A DNA stretch of 64,000 nucleotides from Streptomyces canus (GCF_001514145.1 NZ_KQ948665.1:124001-188000); one strand, 5' to 3'; positions 25,843-34,034 are shown, counted from the stretch's first letter. The notes: a model not told the origin generated them from the letters alone. Numbers and translations: made by a program.

Positions 25843-27057
25843 ATGCATGGCAAGAAGCGCCTGGCAGCCGCGCTCCTGGCGGCCATCGCCACCGCGGCAC
25901 TCACGGCTCCCGCGGCGAGCGCCGCACCCAGGGGCCCCTACACCGAGCCGGTCAGCGTCACCCCGGAGGGGAAGGCGGGCAACGGCGTCACCCGCACCGC
26001 GGTCATCAGCCGCAACGGCCGCCACATCGCCCTCACCTCGGACGCCGAGGACCTGGACCCCAACGTGCCGCACGGCGGTATGTACCTGCGCGACCCGCAC
26101 ACCGGCAAGCTCCGCTTCGCGGGCTTCGGGGGTCTGGTGGCGGTCCTGAACGACGGCCGCTACGTCTACGCCGAGTACGGCCCGGACTCCGCCGAGCTGT
26201 GGATCCACGACATCGGGACGGGCAAGCGGGTCGGGTTCGGCATCGAGGTCCCCGAGGGCTTCACCGGGCGGCCCGCCGAGATCTCCGTCAGCCCCAACGG
26301 CCGCTACGCCGTCTACACGCTCCAGGAGACCGCCGGGAACACCGATGTGGTCTTCCTGCGCGACCGCATCAAGGGCACCACCGAGCGCATCAGCCACCCC
26401 CGGCCCACCTGGGAGCCGCGCAACGCCTTCCGGCCGACGGTCAGCGACGACGGGCGCCGGATCGTCTACCAGTACACCTACGCGAACGGGCCGCGCGGCG
26501 ACGACTGGGGCGACGTCTGGATGTACGACCGCGGCACGGGCGAGCACACCCAGATCGACCGCTCCTACGACGGCTCGCAGACCGAGCGGGAGTCGCTGAA
26601 CCCGTCCATCAGCGGCGACGGCCGTACCGTCGTCTTCGAGTCCCGGGACACCCACCTGGTTCCCGACGACACCGACGTGAGCTGGAACGTGTTCGTGCAC
26701 ACCATCCGCACCGGCACCAACCAGCGCATCCACGGCACCCAGGGCGGTCCGGGCGAGGTCTACACCCGGAACGCGGCGATCAGCGCCGACGGCCGCTATC
26801 TCACGTTCATGTCGAAGGTGGCCGAGCCCGGCAGCCGGTACGGCGAGGAGTACCCCGTCTATCTGCGGGACCTGAAGAAGGGCACCACCACCCTCGTCAC
26901 CCCGGACACCACCGGCGGCACCGCGACGGCCGACGTCCTGCCGGGCCGGATCGCCGACGGCGCCCGCCGGATCCTCTTCCAGTCCTCCGACCCGACGCTG
27001 ATCCCGGCCGGCGACACCAACGACGGCACCGACGCGTTCGTACGACACCTCCGATGA
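25843..27057 (+). CDS. Exported TolB-like beta-propeller protein 3
   Basis: Third paralogue in the run, 404 residues. ATG 25843 is preferred because GGGGGAA lies just upstream and it begins a standard signal peptide (MHGKKRLAAALLAAIATAAL, cleavage near AASA-AP); in-frame ATGs at 25783 and 25798, inside the 15-bp duplication, would add a hydrophilic extension. Blades: ISRNGRHIALTS, VSPNGRYAVYT, VSDDGRRIVYQ, ISGDGRTVVFES, ISADGRYLTFMS. It ends with AGDTNDGTDAFVRHLR, the same closing motif as its neighbours. The gene order and shared motifs indicate local duplication. Confidence 0.83.
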   Translation: MHGKKRLAAALLAAIATAALTAPAASAAPRGPYTEPVSVTPEGKAGNGVTRTAVISRNGRHIALTSDAEDLDPNVPHGGMYLRDPHTGKLRFAGFGGLVAVLNDGRYVYAEYGPDSAELWIHDIGTGKRVGFGIEVPEGFTGRPAEISVSPNGRYAVYTLQETAGNTDVVFLRDRIKGTTERISHPRPTWEPRNAFRPTVSDDGRRIVYQYTYANGPRGDDWGDVWMYDRGTGEHTQIDRSYDGSQTERESLNPSISGDGRTVVFESRDTHLVPDDTDVSWNVFVHTIRTGTNQRIHGTQGGPGEVYTRNAAISADGRYLTFMSKVAEPGSRYGEEYPVYLRDLKKGTTTLVTPDTTGGTATADVLPGRIADGARRILFQSSDPTLIPAGDTNDGTDAFVRHLR

Positions 27058-27090
27058 GCTGCACAGTGCTCGCATCCTGAGACGGAGGGT

Positions 27091-27129
27091 GAGCACGGGG
27101 GCGGTCTGTGCCAGACTTCCCCCGTGCTC
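27091..27129 (+). promoter_or_regulatory. Long hairpin at head of cimA leader
   Basis: GAGCACGGGGG (27091-27101) pairs perfectly with CCCCCGTGCTC (27119-27129); inside, GTCTG (27104-27108) pairs with CAGAC (27112-27116). No T-run follows. It could terminate the propeller-gene transcript or be the first element of the cimA leader RNA. Its loop-side strand GGTCTGTGC (27103-27111) is also complementary to GCGCAGACC at 27223-27231. Confidence 0.75.
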
Positions 27130-27138
27130 TCGTTCGCC

Positions 27139-27174
27139 ATGATTATTGGCAGCAGGCGCGCCGGTCCGCAGTGA
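27139..27174 (+). CDS. Possible cimA leader peptide (MIIGSRRAGPQ)
   Basis: An 11-codon ORF between the leading hairpin and the terminator. Codons 2 and 3 are both ATT, a rare isoleucine codon in this high-G+C genome, and the gene downstream makes an isoleucine precursor. No Shine-Dalgarno is visible before the ATG, which weakens the call; it could be translated leaderless, or the AT-rich patch could be part of a promoter instead. Confidence 0.45.
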   Translation: MIIGSRRAGPQ

Positions 27175-27215
27175 CCGCCACGTACGACCAGGTACGGGCG
27201 GACACCGTCGTCTTC

Positions 27216-27254
27216 GACCCGCGCGCAGACCTCTCGCACCCGCGAGGGGTTTTT
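27216..27254 (+). terminator. cimA attenuator terminator
   Basis: CCTCTCGC (27230-27237) pairs with GCGAGGGG (27242-27249), one G-U pair, followed by five T residues (27250-27254). It lies 114 bases before the cimA start and so would stop transcription before the gene. The segment just upstream (27216-27231) can pair with the leader ORF (27156-27166) or with the first hairpin (27103-27111), giving mutually exclusive folds as expected of an attenuator. Confidence 0.75.
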
Positions 27255-27367
27255 CGCTTTTTCTGGCCCACCCTCAGCCAGAAGCGAGAGCGCGAGGGAG
27301 TATGTGGAGGCGGTGGAGCCGGTCATTCCGGTACGACCGAGATCCAATCCACAGGAGCCTTGAGACC

Positions 27368-28972
27368 ATGACCGCAACCAGCGAGCTCGACGATCAGTTC
27401 CACGTCTTCGACACCACCCTGCGCGACGGCGCCCAGCGGGAGGGCATCAACCTCACCGTCGCGGACAAGCTGGCCATCGCACGGCACCTGGACGACTTCG
27501 GCGTGGGCTTCATCGAGGGCGGCTGGCCCGGCGCCAACCCGCGGGACACCGAGTTCTTCGCGCGCGCCCGTCAGGAGATCGACTTCAAGCACGCCCAGCT
27601 CGTCGCCTTCGGCGCGACCCGACGGGCGGGCGCGAAGGCCTCGGAGGACCCGCAGGTCAAGGCCCTCCTGGACTCAGGCGCCGACGTGATCACCCTGGTC
27701 GCCAAGTCACACGACCGGCACGTCGAGCTGGCGCTCAGGACGACGTTGGACGAGAACCTGGAAATGGTCCGCGACACGGTGTCGTACCTGGTTTCGCAGG
27801 ATCGCCGGGTCTTCGTCGACTGCGAGCACTTCTTCGACGGCTACCGCGCGAACCCGGAGTACGCGAAGGCCGTCGTACGGGCGGCCTCGGAAGCCGGCGC
27901 CTCCGTCGTCATCCTCTGCGACACCAACGGCGGCATGCTGCCGGCCCAGGTCCAGGCGGTCGTCGCGACCGTCCTCGCCGACACCGGCGCCCGGCTCGGC
28001 ATCCACACCCAGGACGACACCGGCTGCGCGGTCGCCAACACCCTCGCCGCCGTGGACGCGGGCGCGACCCACGTCCAGTGCACGGCGAACGGTTATGGCG
28101 AGCGGGTCGGCAACGCCAACCTCTTCCCGGTCGTCGCGGCCCTGGAGCTCAAGTACGGCAAGAAGGTCCTCCCCGACGGCAAGCTGCGCGAGATGACCCG
28201 CATCTCGCACGCGATCGCCGAGGTCGTCAACCTCACCCCCTCCACCCACCAGCCCTACGTCGGCGTCTCGGCCTTCGCCCACAAGGCGGGCCTGCACGCC
28301 TCCGCGATCAAGGTCGACCCGGACCTCTACCAGCACATCGACCCCGAGCAGGTCGGCAACACCATGCGGATGCTGGTCTCCGACATGGCCGGCCGCGCCT
28401 CGATCGAGCTCAAGGGCAAGGAACTCGGCGTCGACCTCGGCGGCGACCGCGAGCTGGTCGGCCGGGTCGTGGAGCGGGTCAAGGAGCGCGAGCTCAAGGG
28501 CTACACGTACGAGGCCGCCGACGCCTCCTTCGAACTCCTCCTCCGCGCCGAGGTCCAGGGCAAGCCCCTCAAGTACTTCGGGGTCGAGTCCTGGCGCGCG
28601 ATCGTGGAGGACCGCCCCGACGGCACCCACGCCAACGAGGCCACGGTCAAGCTCTTCGCCAAGGGCGAGCGCATCGTCGCCACGGCAGAGGGCAACGGCC
28701 CGGTCAACGCCCTCGACCGCGCCCTGCGCGTGGCCCTGGAGAAGATCTACCCCCAGCTCGCCAAGCTCGACCTCGTCGACTACAAGGTCCGCATCCTCGA
28801 AGGCGTCCACGGCACCCAGTCCACGACCCGCGTCCTGATCTCCACGTCGGACGGCACGGGGGAGTGGTCGACGGTGGGCGTCGCGGAGAACGTGATCGCG
28901 GCGTCGTGGCAGGCCCTGGAGGACGCGTACACGTACGGGCTGCTGCGCGCCGGGGTGGAGCCGGCGGAGTAA
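27368..28972 (+). CDS. cimA: (R)-citramalate synthase
   Basis: Condenses pyruvate and acetyl-CoA to (R)-citramalate, the entry to isoleucine through 2-oxobutyrate without threonine. It has 534 residues, the length of the citramalate synthase group (often labelled 2-isopropylmalate synthase). The HMGL-like barrel carries FDTTLRDGAQREGINLTV, IEGGWPGANPRDTEFF (a citramalate-synthase hallmark), ILCDTNGGMLP and the metal-binding GIHTQDDTGCAVAN; the C-terminal LeuA-type dimer/allosteric domain is at about 395-530. ATG 27368 follows AGGAG. LeuB and LeuCD, also in this window, can carry the next steps. It lies behind the attenuator-like leader. Confidence 0.93.
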   Translation: MTATSELDDQFHVFDTTLRDGAQREGINLTVADKLAIARHLDDFGVGFIEGGWPGANPRDTEFFARARQEIDFKHAQLVAFGATRRAGAKASEDPQVKALLDSGADVITLVAKSHDRHVELALRTTLDENLEMVRDTVSYLVSQDRRVFVDCEHFFDGYRANPEYAKAVVRAASEAGASVVILCDTNGGMLPAQVQAVVATVLADTGARLGIHTQDDTGCAVANTLAAVDAGATHVQCTANGYGERVGNANLFPVVAALELKYGKKVLPDGKLREMTRISHAIAEVVNLTPSTHQPYVGVSAFAHKAGLHASAIKVDPDLYQHIDPEQVGNTMRMLVSDMAGRASIELKGKELGVDLGGDRELVGRVVERVKERELKGYTYEAADASFELLLRAEVQGKPLKYFGVESWRAIVEDRPDGTHANEATVKLFAKGERIVATAEGNGPVNALDRALRVALEKIYPQLAKLDLVDYKVRILEGVHGTQSTTRVLISTSDGTGEWSTVGVAENVIAASWQALEDAYTYGLLRAGVEPAE

Positions 28973-28979
28973 CCACCGC

Positions 28980-29468
28980 TCAGCACGAGTCCTCGGCGAG
29001 CTCCTCGAACTCGCCGAGGCTCATGGCCCGGCCGTCGGCCCAGACCTGACCGGGCCTCAGGGCGGCGAGGTCGCTCGCGCGAAAGGTGACGGTGCCTGTG
29101 TACTCGTAGTTGAACTCGGCCTTCCCGAAGGCGAGTTCATAGGTGTACGACGGCACCGGCCGCTGCTCTCCGACCGCTCGGGCGTGCCAGGTGGCCGGCG
29201 GCGAGAAGAGCGGGAACTCGGCATCGGCGCCCCGCCGCTTGCCGGGCACCCGCCACCCGGACAGGTTCCGCTCGGACCCGTCCCCGGCCGGGGCGCCTTC
29301 GAGCGAGAGCCCCTGGATCAGATCGTCACCGCACGGCCGCAGCACCACGTCCGGCGCCCCGCCGTCGTCCACCCGCAACGCGACCAGCGGCAGGATCTCC
29401 GCCCCGCACCCGCTCAACAGCCCTACGGCGACGACCACACCGGCCACCGCGAAGACACCCCGCCTCAT
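28980..29468 (-). CDS. Small predicted lipoprotein
   Basis: 162 residues from ATG 29468. The signal sequence MRRGVFAVAGVVVAVG ends in a lipobox LLSGC, so the mature protein should be lipid-anchored on the outer face of the membrane. The body is unremarkable: SYTYELAFGKAEFNYEYTG and VTFRASDLAALRPGQVW suggest beta structure. No family is recognised. It is convergent with cimA (seven bases between stops), so the two genes may share 3' termination signals. Confidence 0.75.
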   Translation of the reverse strand: MRRGVFAVAGVVVAVGLLSGCGAEILPLVALRVDDGGAPDVVLRPCGDDLIQGLSLEGAPAGDGSERNLSGWRVPGKRRGADAEFPLFSPPATWHARAVGEQRPVPSYTYELAFGKAEFNYEYTGTVTFRASDLAALRPGQVWADGRAMSLGEFEELAEDSC

Positions 29469-29880
29469 CGCCCCGCCCCCTTCACGCAGCCCTGCGAGCA
29501 CATCACGGGCCGAACCCCCGCACGACCACCGTTGCGCACCGGTTGCGTTGCGGTCGTACAACTCGCCCGGGACGCAATGGCCGACGTGCCCCGAGGGCGC
29601 CGACGGGGTGGCCCCGCTCAAGGTACTCGGCGCCGCGGCCAGGGCCGCCGAACGGGCGGGCGCCGACGCGACGGGCCGCGCCCTCGTCACGAAGGCCCGG
29701 CTGATCGTCCAGCGGAAGGGCATCACCGCGGCCCTTCGCCAAGCCCTTCGCCGACGCCGATCACTCGCTGCTGACCGGCCACTACGGAGAGGCGGTGACG
29801 AAGCCGGCTCAGGCGTACAGGTCCGACTGAGAGCGGTGCCGAAGAGGTCGGTTTCGGGAGGCTTCGGGTAGCGTCGAGGT
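29469..29880 (+). pseudogene. Region with a frameshifted gene remnant
   Basis: This 412-base gap has no intact gene. From about 29600 one plus-strand frame reads VLGAAARAAERAGADATGRA and continues LVTKARLIVQRKGITAA with typical codon bias. At 29731 the bias moves to another frame that continues FAKPFADADHSLLTGHYGEA and ends VTKPAQAYRSD at a stop at 29830. The switch falls at a repeat of CCCTTCGCC (two copies 12 bases apart), a likely slippage site. I do not recognise the parent family. It may be a decayed gene end or chance; the first 100 bases show nothing. Confidence 0.35.
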
Positions 29881-31266
29881 ATGAAGGCCAGCGCGCAGGC
29901 CGTCGTACGGACCCGAAGCCTTCCGGGGCTGCTCCTCGCCCTGGCGGTCGCGGCCCTGTTCGTCCTGTCGCAGGGCGCCCCGACCGCCACCGCCTCGACG
30001 TCCGACACGAGCGTCTCCACCATCGGCCAGGCCCTCCGCGAGAGCCCCGTCTACGTCGATCCGGCCGCCGCGGCCCAGCTGTCCGCCAAGGACGCGGACG
30101 CGCTGGCGGACCGGATCACGAGGGCGGACAAGCCACTGTTCGTCGCGGTGCTGCCCGCCGACTACCCGAAGCAGGACCTCTTCACGAAGCTGCGCACCGC
30201 GACCGGCGTCACCGGCCTGTACGCGGTCCGCCTGGGCGACGCCTTCGACGCCCGCGCCGACGCCTCGGTCCTGTCGGGCCCGGCCGTACGGAACCTGGTG
30301 ACGACCGTGCAGGGCGAGGACACCCGCGCCCAGCTGACCGACTTCACCGCCGCCGCGGTCACCAACATGGGCGGCTCGGCCCCGTCGACCTGGCAGACCT
30401 CCGACGACGGGGGCGGGGTCTCGAGCACGGCACTGATCACGGTCGGCGCGGTGCTCGTGGCCGGTGGGGCGGGCGCGTACACGCTGGTGCGGCGCAACCG
30501 GCGCCGGCACGCGGAGGAGCAGCGGGCCGCGCTGGAGAAGCTGCGGGTGGTGGTGGACGAGGACATCACGGCGTTCGGCGAGGAACTGGACCGGCTGGAC
30601 TTCCACCCGGCCGAAGCGGGCGCCGACGATGTGATGCGCGCCGACTACGAGCGGGCCCTGGACGCGTACGAGCAGGCGAAGTCGCTCATGGGAGCGGCCA
30701 CGAGACCCGAGGACGTGCGGGCGGTCACCCAGGCCCTGGAGGACGGCCGCTTCTCGCTGGCCCAGCTCGCGGCGCGCCGCGAGGGCCGTGCGCTTCCCGA
30801 GCGCCGGGTCCCCTGCTTCTTCGACCCCCGCCACGGTCCCTCCGTCACGGACGCCGGCTGGACGCCGCCGGGCGGGGCCGCGCGCGAGGTCCCGGTCTGC
30901 GCCGCGGACGCCACCCGCCTGGCCGACGGCCGGGACCCGGTGATGCGCGAGGTCGACACCGACCAGGGCCGCCGCCCCTACTGGGACGCGGGCCCCGCCT
31001 ACGGCCCCTGGGCCGGCGGCTACTTCGGCGGCGGCCTCCTCCCCGGCCTGCTGGTCGGTACGGTCCTCGGCAGCATGATGGCGGCCCCGGCCTACGCGGC
31101 CGACTACGGCTCGGGTTACGGCGATTTCGGCGGCGGTTACGAGGGCGGCGACCTCTCCGGCTCGGACTTCGACTCCGGGGACTTCGGCGGCTTCGGGGGT
31201 GGCGGGGACTTCGGAGGCGGTGGCGATTTCGGTGGAGGAGGGGACTTCGGCGGAGGCGGCTTCTGA
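29881..31266 (+). CDS. Membrane protein with Gly-rich FGGGGD tail
   Basis: 461 residues, family not certain. N-terminal signal peptide or anchor (LPGLLLALAVAALFVLSQGA), an extracytoplasmic domain of about 140 residues (PVYVDPAAAAQLSAKDADAL, then KPLFVAVLPADYPKQDLFTK), a transmembrane segment near 182-200 (ALITVGAVLVAGGAGAYTLV) followed by RRNRRRH, and a charged, probably helical cytoplasmic part to about 300. A hydrophobic stretch (GGGLLPGLLVGTVLGSMMAA) precedes a C-terminal tail with repeats of GGGGDF. Such tails occur in TPM/YgcG-like membrane proteins, which this resembles only in layout. Start ATG 29881. Confidence 0.75.
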   Translation: MKASAQAVVRTRSLPGLLLALAVAALFVLSQGAPTATASTSDTSVSTIGQALRESPVYVDPAAAAQLSAKDADALADRITRADKPLFVAVLPADYPKQDLFTKLRTATGVTGLYAVRLGDAFDARADASVLSGPAVRNLVTTVQGEDTRAQLTDFTAAAVTNMGGSAPSTWQTSDDGGGVSSTALITVGAVLVAGGAGAYTLVRRNRRRHAEEQRAALEKLRVVVDEDITAFGEELDRLDFHPAEAGADDVMRADYERALDAYEQAKSLMGAATRPEDVRAVTQALEDGRFSLAQLAARREGRALPERRVPCFFDPRHGPSVTDAGWTPPGGAAREVPVCAADATRLADGRDPVMREVDTDQGRRPYWDAGPAYGPWAGGYFGGGLLPGLLVGTVLGSMMAAPAYAADYGSGYGDFGGGYEGGDLSGSDFDSGDFGGFGGGGDFGGGGDFGGGGDFGGGGF

Positions 31267-31281
31267 CCGCTCGGGCTCATT

Positions 31282-31303
31282 CAGCCCCTCCGGCGTTTGA
31301 GGA
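31282..31303 (-). repeat. Dispersed Streptomyces intergenic repeat, inverted copy
   Basis: CAGCCCCTCCGGCGTTTGAGGA is the exact reverse complement of 5909-5930. It lies 15 bases after the preceding gene, in the convergent gap before the trypsin gene. Confidence 0.8.
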
Positions 31304-31375
31304 GGGGGGCGAAAACCGCGGGCCCGGCGCCCAACGCACCGGACCCGCGAAAGACCGTACGAAACCCGCCTCACC

Positions 31376-32158
31376 TCACAGCGACGCGGCCGCCGAAGCG
31401 ATCGCCGAGGCGAACGTGGACGCCTCGGTGTAGACCCCGGGCGCATTCGCCCGGGCGCACCCTATGCCCCAGCTCACGATGCCCACCTGGACCCAGGCGT
31501 TCGCCGAGTCCCGCCGGAACATGGGCCCACCGGAGTCCCCCTGGCAGGTGTCGACCCCGCCCGAGGCATACCCCGCGCAGATCTCCTCGTTCGCGATGAG
31601 CCCGCTGTACCCGCTGTAGCTCCGGCAGGTGGCGTCGCTCACGAACGGCACGGTGGCCTTCAGCAGATACCGCTGCTGAGCCCCGCCTTCGGTGGCCGCT
31701 CCCCATCCCGCGACCGTGAAGGTCCCGGTGTTGTACTGCGACGTCGTCGCGATCTTCAGCGTAGGAAGGTTGATCGGCGAGGCGAGCTTGATGAGCGCCC
31801 AGTCCTTGCCGTCACCGTTGTACCCGGGCGCCCGGTACACGTACGTCGACCTGACCTGTACCCGCCCGCTGCTGGACTGGAGGTCCGCGACCCCGGCGGT
31901 GGCGGTGATGCTGGTGTTCGCTCCCGTGCCGTTCACACAGTGCGCGGCGGTGAGCACGATCTGCTGGGTGTACAGCGCCCCGCCGCACCCCATGGACAGG
32001 CGCACCATGAACGGGAACTCGCCCTGCGCGGCTCGGCTGCCGCCGACGACGGGCGAGGGCGCGGCCTGCGCGGCCGACACGGGCTGGAGACTGGCCATCG
32101 CGAGCGCGACGGCTCCGACCGCCAGACATCTCTTGAGGGCCGTGAGGAGGTTCTTCAA
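31376..32158 (-). CDS. Secreted trypsin-like serine protease (S1A)
   Basis: Extracellular endopeptidase of 260 residues, homologous to Streptomyces griseus trypsin. The start is TTG 32158 with GAGG eight bases upstream. Signal peptide about 1-32 (ALAMASLQPVSAAQA), short propeptide APSP, and mature N-terminus VVGGS. The catalytic triad is visible: histidine in LTAAHCV, aspartate in KDWALIKL, serine in CQGDSGGP. The aspartate six residues before the catalytic serine (VDTCQGDSGG) predicts cleavage after Arg or Lys. Six cysteines fit the three-disulphide trypsin pattern. It has its own upstream promoter candidate. Confidence 0.95.
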   Translation of the reverse strand: MKNLLTALKRCLAVGAVALAMASLQPVSAAQAAPSPVVGGSRAAQGEFPFMVRLSMGCGGALYTQQIVLTAAHCVNGTGANTSITATAGVADLQSSSGRVQVRSTYVYRAPGYNGDGKDWALIKLASPINLPTLKIATTSQYNTGTFTVAGWGAATEGGAQQRYLLKATVPFVSDATCRSYSGYSGLIANEEICAGYASGGVDTCQGDSGGPMFRRDSANAWVQVGIVSWGIGCARANAPGVYTEASTFASAIASAAASL

Positions 32159-32264
32159 GGTGATGCCTCTTCCAGGTGGGGGGTGGCTTTGACGAGTTCA
32201 TGCCAAGTTGGGCATCAAAAGAAACGCCCAAGTTCTGACATGGGCTGGTCAAATCTGTTGATGG

Positions 32265-32294
32265 ATTATGGGAATCCTGTGAACTCGCGCACAA
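32265..32294 (-). promoter_or_regulatory. Candidate promoter of the trypsin gene
   Basis: On the minus strand, TTGTGC (complement of 32289-32294), an 18-base spacer and CATAAT (complement of 32265-32270). This lies about 107 bases upstream of the TTG start in an unusually AT-rich gap. Confidence 0.4.
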
Positions 32295-32304
32295 GGGGTG
32301 CGAT

Positions 32305-32742
32305 TCAGCCAGATGCGGGCGGCTCCAGGTCGGCGACCCGCTCCATCAACTCCGCGGCCAGCTCCAGCACTCCCCGCTCGGTCGCGCTCAGGGACGCCAG
32401 CGCCCCGGCCAGCCAGGCGTCCCGCTCGCCCATGTCCCGCTCCAGCGCCAGCCGCCCCGGCTCGGTGAGGGACAGCACGGACTGACGCCGGTCCACGGTG
32501 CCTGCCTCGCGAACCATCAGCCCGTCCGCCTCAAGTTCGGCGAAGACCCGGGTGAGCGACTGCGGCCGCTGTCGCAGCGCCGCCGCGACCTCGCCGGGGG
32601 TGGCGGGCCCGTGCCGGTGCAGATGCCCGAGCACCTCCAGCCGGCTCGGGGGGAGGCTGCCGTCACCGCGCTCCTGCCGGAGCCGCCGGTTCAGACGCAC
32701 GACGCCCCGTCGAATGCGGGACGCGGAGGTGAGTGGGTCCAT
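32305..32742 (-). CDS. MarR family transcriptional regulator
   Basis: 145 residues, a single MarR-type winged-helix domain. Residues about 50-80 form the recognition region (TPGEVAAALRQRPQSLTRVF) and the wing is GTVDRRQSVLSLTEPGR with the conserved DRR. The C-terminal dimer helices contain LERDMGERDAWLAGALAS. It diverges from a FUSC-type membrane protein with 60 bases between starts; control of that exporter by an aromatic ligand would fit the family (inference). Confidence 0.92.
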   Translation of the reverse strand: MDPLTSASRIRRGVVRLNRRLRQERGDGSLPPSRLEVLGHLHRHGPATPGEVAAALRQRPQSLTRVFAELEADGLMVREAGTVDRRQSVLSLTEPGRLALERDMGERDAWLAGALASLSATERGVLELAAELMERVADLEPPASG

Positions 32743-32802
32743 GGGGCAATCGTATGCGAATGCTTACTATCTCAACCCGCATCTCGCCCGTACTCTCGTC
32801 TA

Positions 32803-33921
32803 ATGCCGCACAAACTCCTACGCAACGCGTACGAATCCGGGCTGACGATGGCAGCCGTGCTGCTCTGCTGGTCACTCGCCCTCTGGCTGGAGGCGGTCGC
32901 CGGACTGCACACCGACGCCCTCGTCCTCGCGGTCGCCCTGCCCCTGACCCTGGCCGGAACCCAGCGCGCCGCGGACACCCGCCTCCGTCTCACCGCGCTG
33001 GCCCTGCTGCCCGCGGCGGCGGCGGTCTCGATCCTGGTCGGCCGGTTGATCGCCGCGCACTACGTCATCGGCGCGGTGGTCTTCACGGCCGGGATGTCGG
33101 CCCCCGTCTGGATCCGCCGCTACGGCCGCGCCGCCACGAAGGCGGGCACCCTGATGACCCTCCCCTTCATCGCCCTCCTGGTCGTCCCCGGACCGGCTCT
33201 GCCGCCCAAGGCGCAGGGAGCGCTGGTGAGTTGGGGCTGGGCCGCGCTGATCGGGGTGCTGGCGGTGTCCTGCGTGTGGCTGGTGCAGGGGCTGGGGGAC
33301 CGCTACGGTCCCTGGCGGCCCGATCCCGAGCCGCCGAACTCCCCACCCCGCCGTCCGTCCCGTCTCCGCCCGCGCCCGAGTACCCGCATGGCGGTGCAGT
33401 TGGCGGCCGCGATCGCCGCCGCCTTCGTCGCCGGCCGGCTCCTCTTCGACGACCACTGGCCCTGGGCGGTCCTGACGGCCTATGTCGCCGCGAGCGGCAA
33501 CCGCGGCCGAACGGACGTCGTACGCAAGGGAATCGAACGCCTTGCGGGAGCCTGCGCGGGCACACTCCTGGCGGCCGGTGTCGCCACCGCCGGGGTCACC
33601 GGCCCGGCCTCGGTGGCCCTGATGTTCACGGTCCTGGCGATCGCCCTGTGGCTGCGCCCCCTCAACTACGCCTACTGGGCGGCCGGAATGACCACCGTCC
33701 TCTCGCTCCTCCTCGGCCGGCTCGGCCAGGACGCGACGAGCCTTCTGCCCACCCGCCTCGCGGCGATCGCGGTCGGCGCGGCGCTCACGGTGGCGTCCGC
33801 GTGGTGGGTCCTGCCGGTGGCGAAGCGGCGGGCGGCGGCCCGGGATGCCGTACGGCCGAGTGCCGGGACCGATCAGCGAGTTGCGCGACCGTCCGGGAGC
33901 GGTGCCGCTCAGGACACGTGA
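32803..33921 (+). CDS. FUSC-family membrane protein, putative exporter
   Basis: 372 residues, two blocks of hydrophobic segments separated by a hydrophilic stretch at about 165-185 (DPEPPNSPPRRPSRLRPRP). The second block begins MAVQLAAAIAAAFVAGRLLF and DDHWPWAVLTAYVAASGNRG, the pattern of FUSC/aromatic-acid exporter-like proteins. ATG 32803 (MPHKLLRNAYESGLTMAA); no clear ribosome site, so the message may be leaderless. Divergent from a MarR regulator. Substrate unknown. Confidence 0.85.
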   Translation: MPHKLLRNAYESGLTMAAVLLCWSLALWLEAVAGLHTDALVLAVALPLTLAGTQRAADTRLRLTALALLPAAAAVSILVGRLIAAHYVIGAVVFTAGMSAPVWIRRYGRAATKAGTLMTLPFIALLVVPGPALPPKAQGALVSWGWAALIGVLAVSCVWLVQGLGDRYGPWRPDPEPPNSPPRRPSRLRPRPSTRMAVQLAAAIAAAFVAGRLLFDDHWPWAVLTAYVAASGNRGRTDVVRKGIERLAGACAGTLLAAGVATAGVTGPASVALMFTVLAIALWLRPLNYAYWAAGMTTVLSLLLGRLGQDATSLLPTRLAAIAVGAALTVASAWWVLPVAKRRAAARDAVRPSAGTDQRVARPSGSGAAQDT

Positions 33922-34034
33922 CGGGCGAGGGCGTACCGCTTCCCGGCGGAGGGCCGGCTCGGGTGCAACCCGAGCCGCCGCAGTGCCTCATACTCACCCA
34001 CACCGGCGACCGGTATCCGCCCCCGGCGACGGGG

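Noticed and set aside
27091..27129. Hairpin before cimA as a plain terminator only
   Set aside because: Possible, but the exact complement of its inner strand at the attenuator and the lack of a T-run make a leader-RNA role at least as likely, so it is annotated as regulatory.
29503..29742. Minus-strand 79-codon frame in the gap before the Gly-rich membrane protein
   Set aside because: It lies opposite the more gene-like plus-strand remnant and shows only a mirror of its composition.
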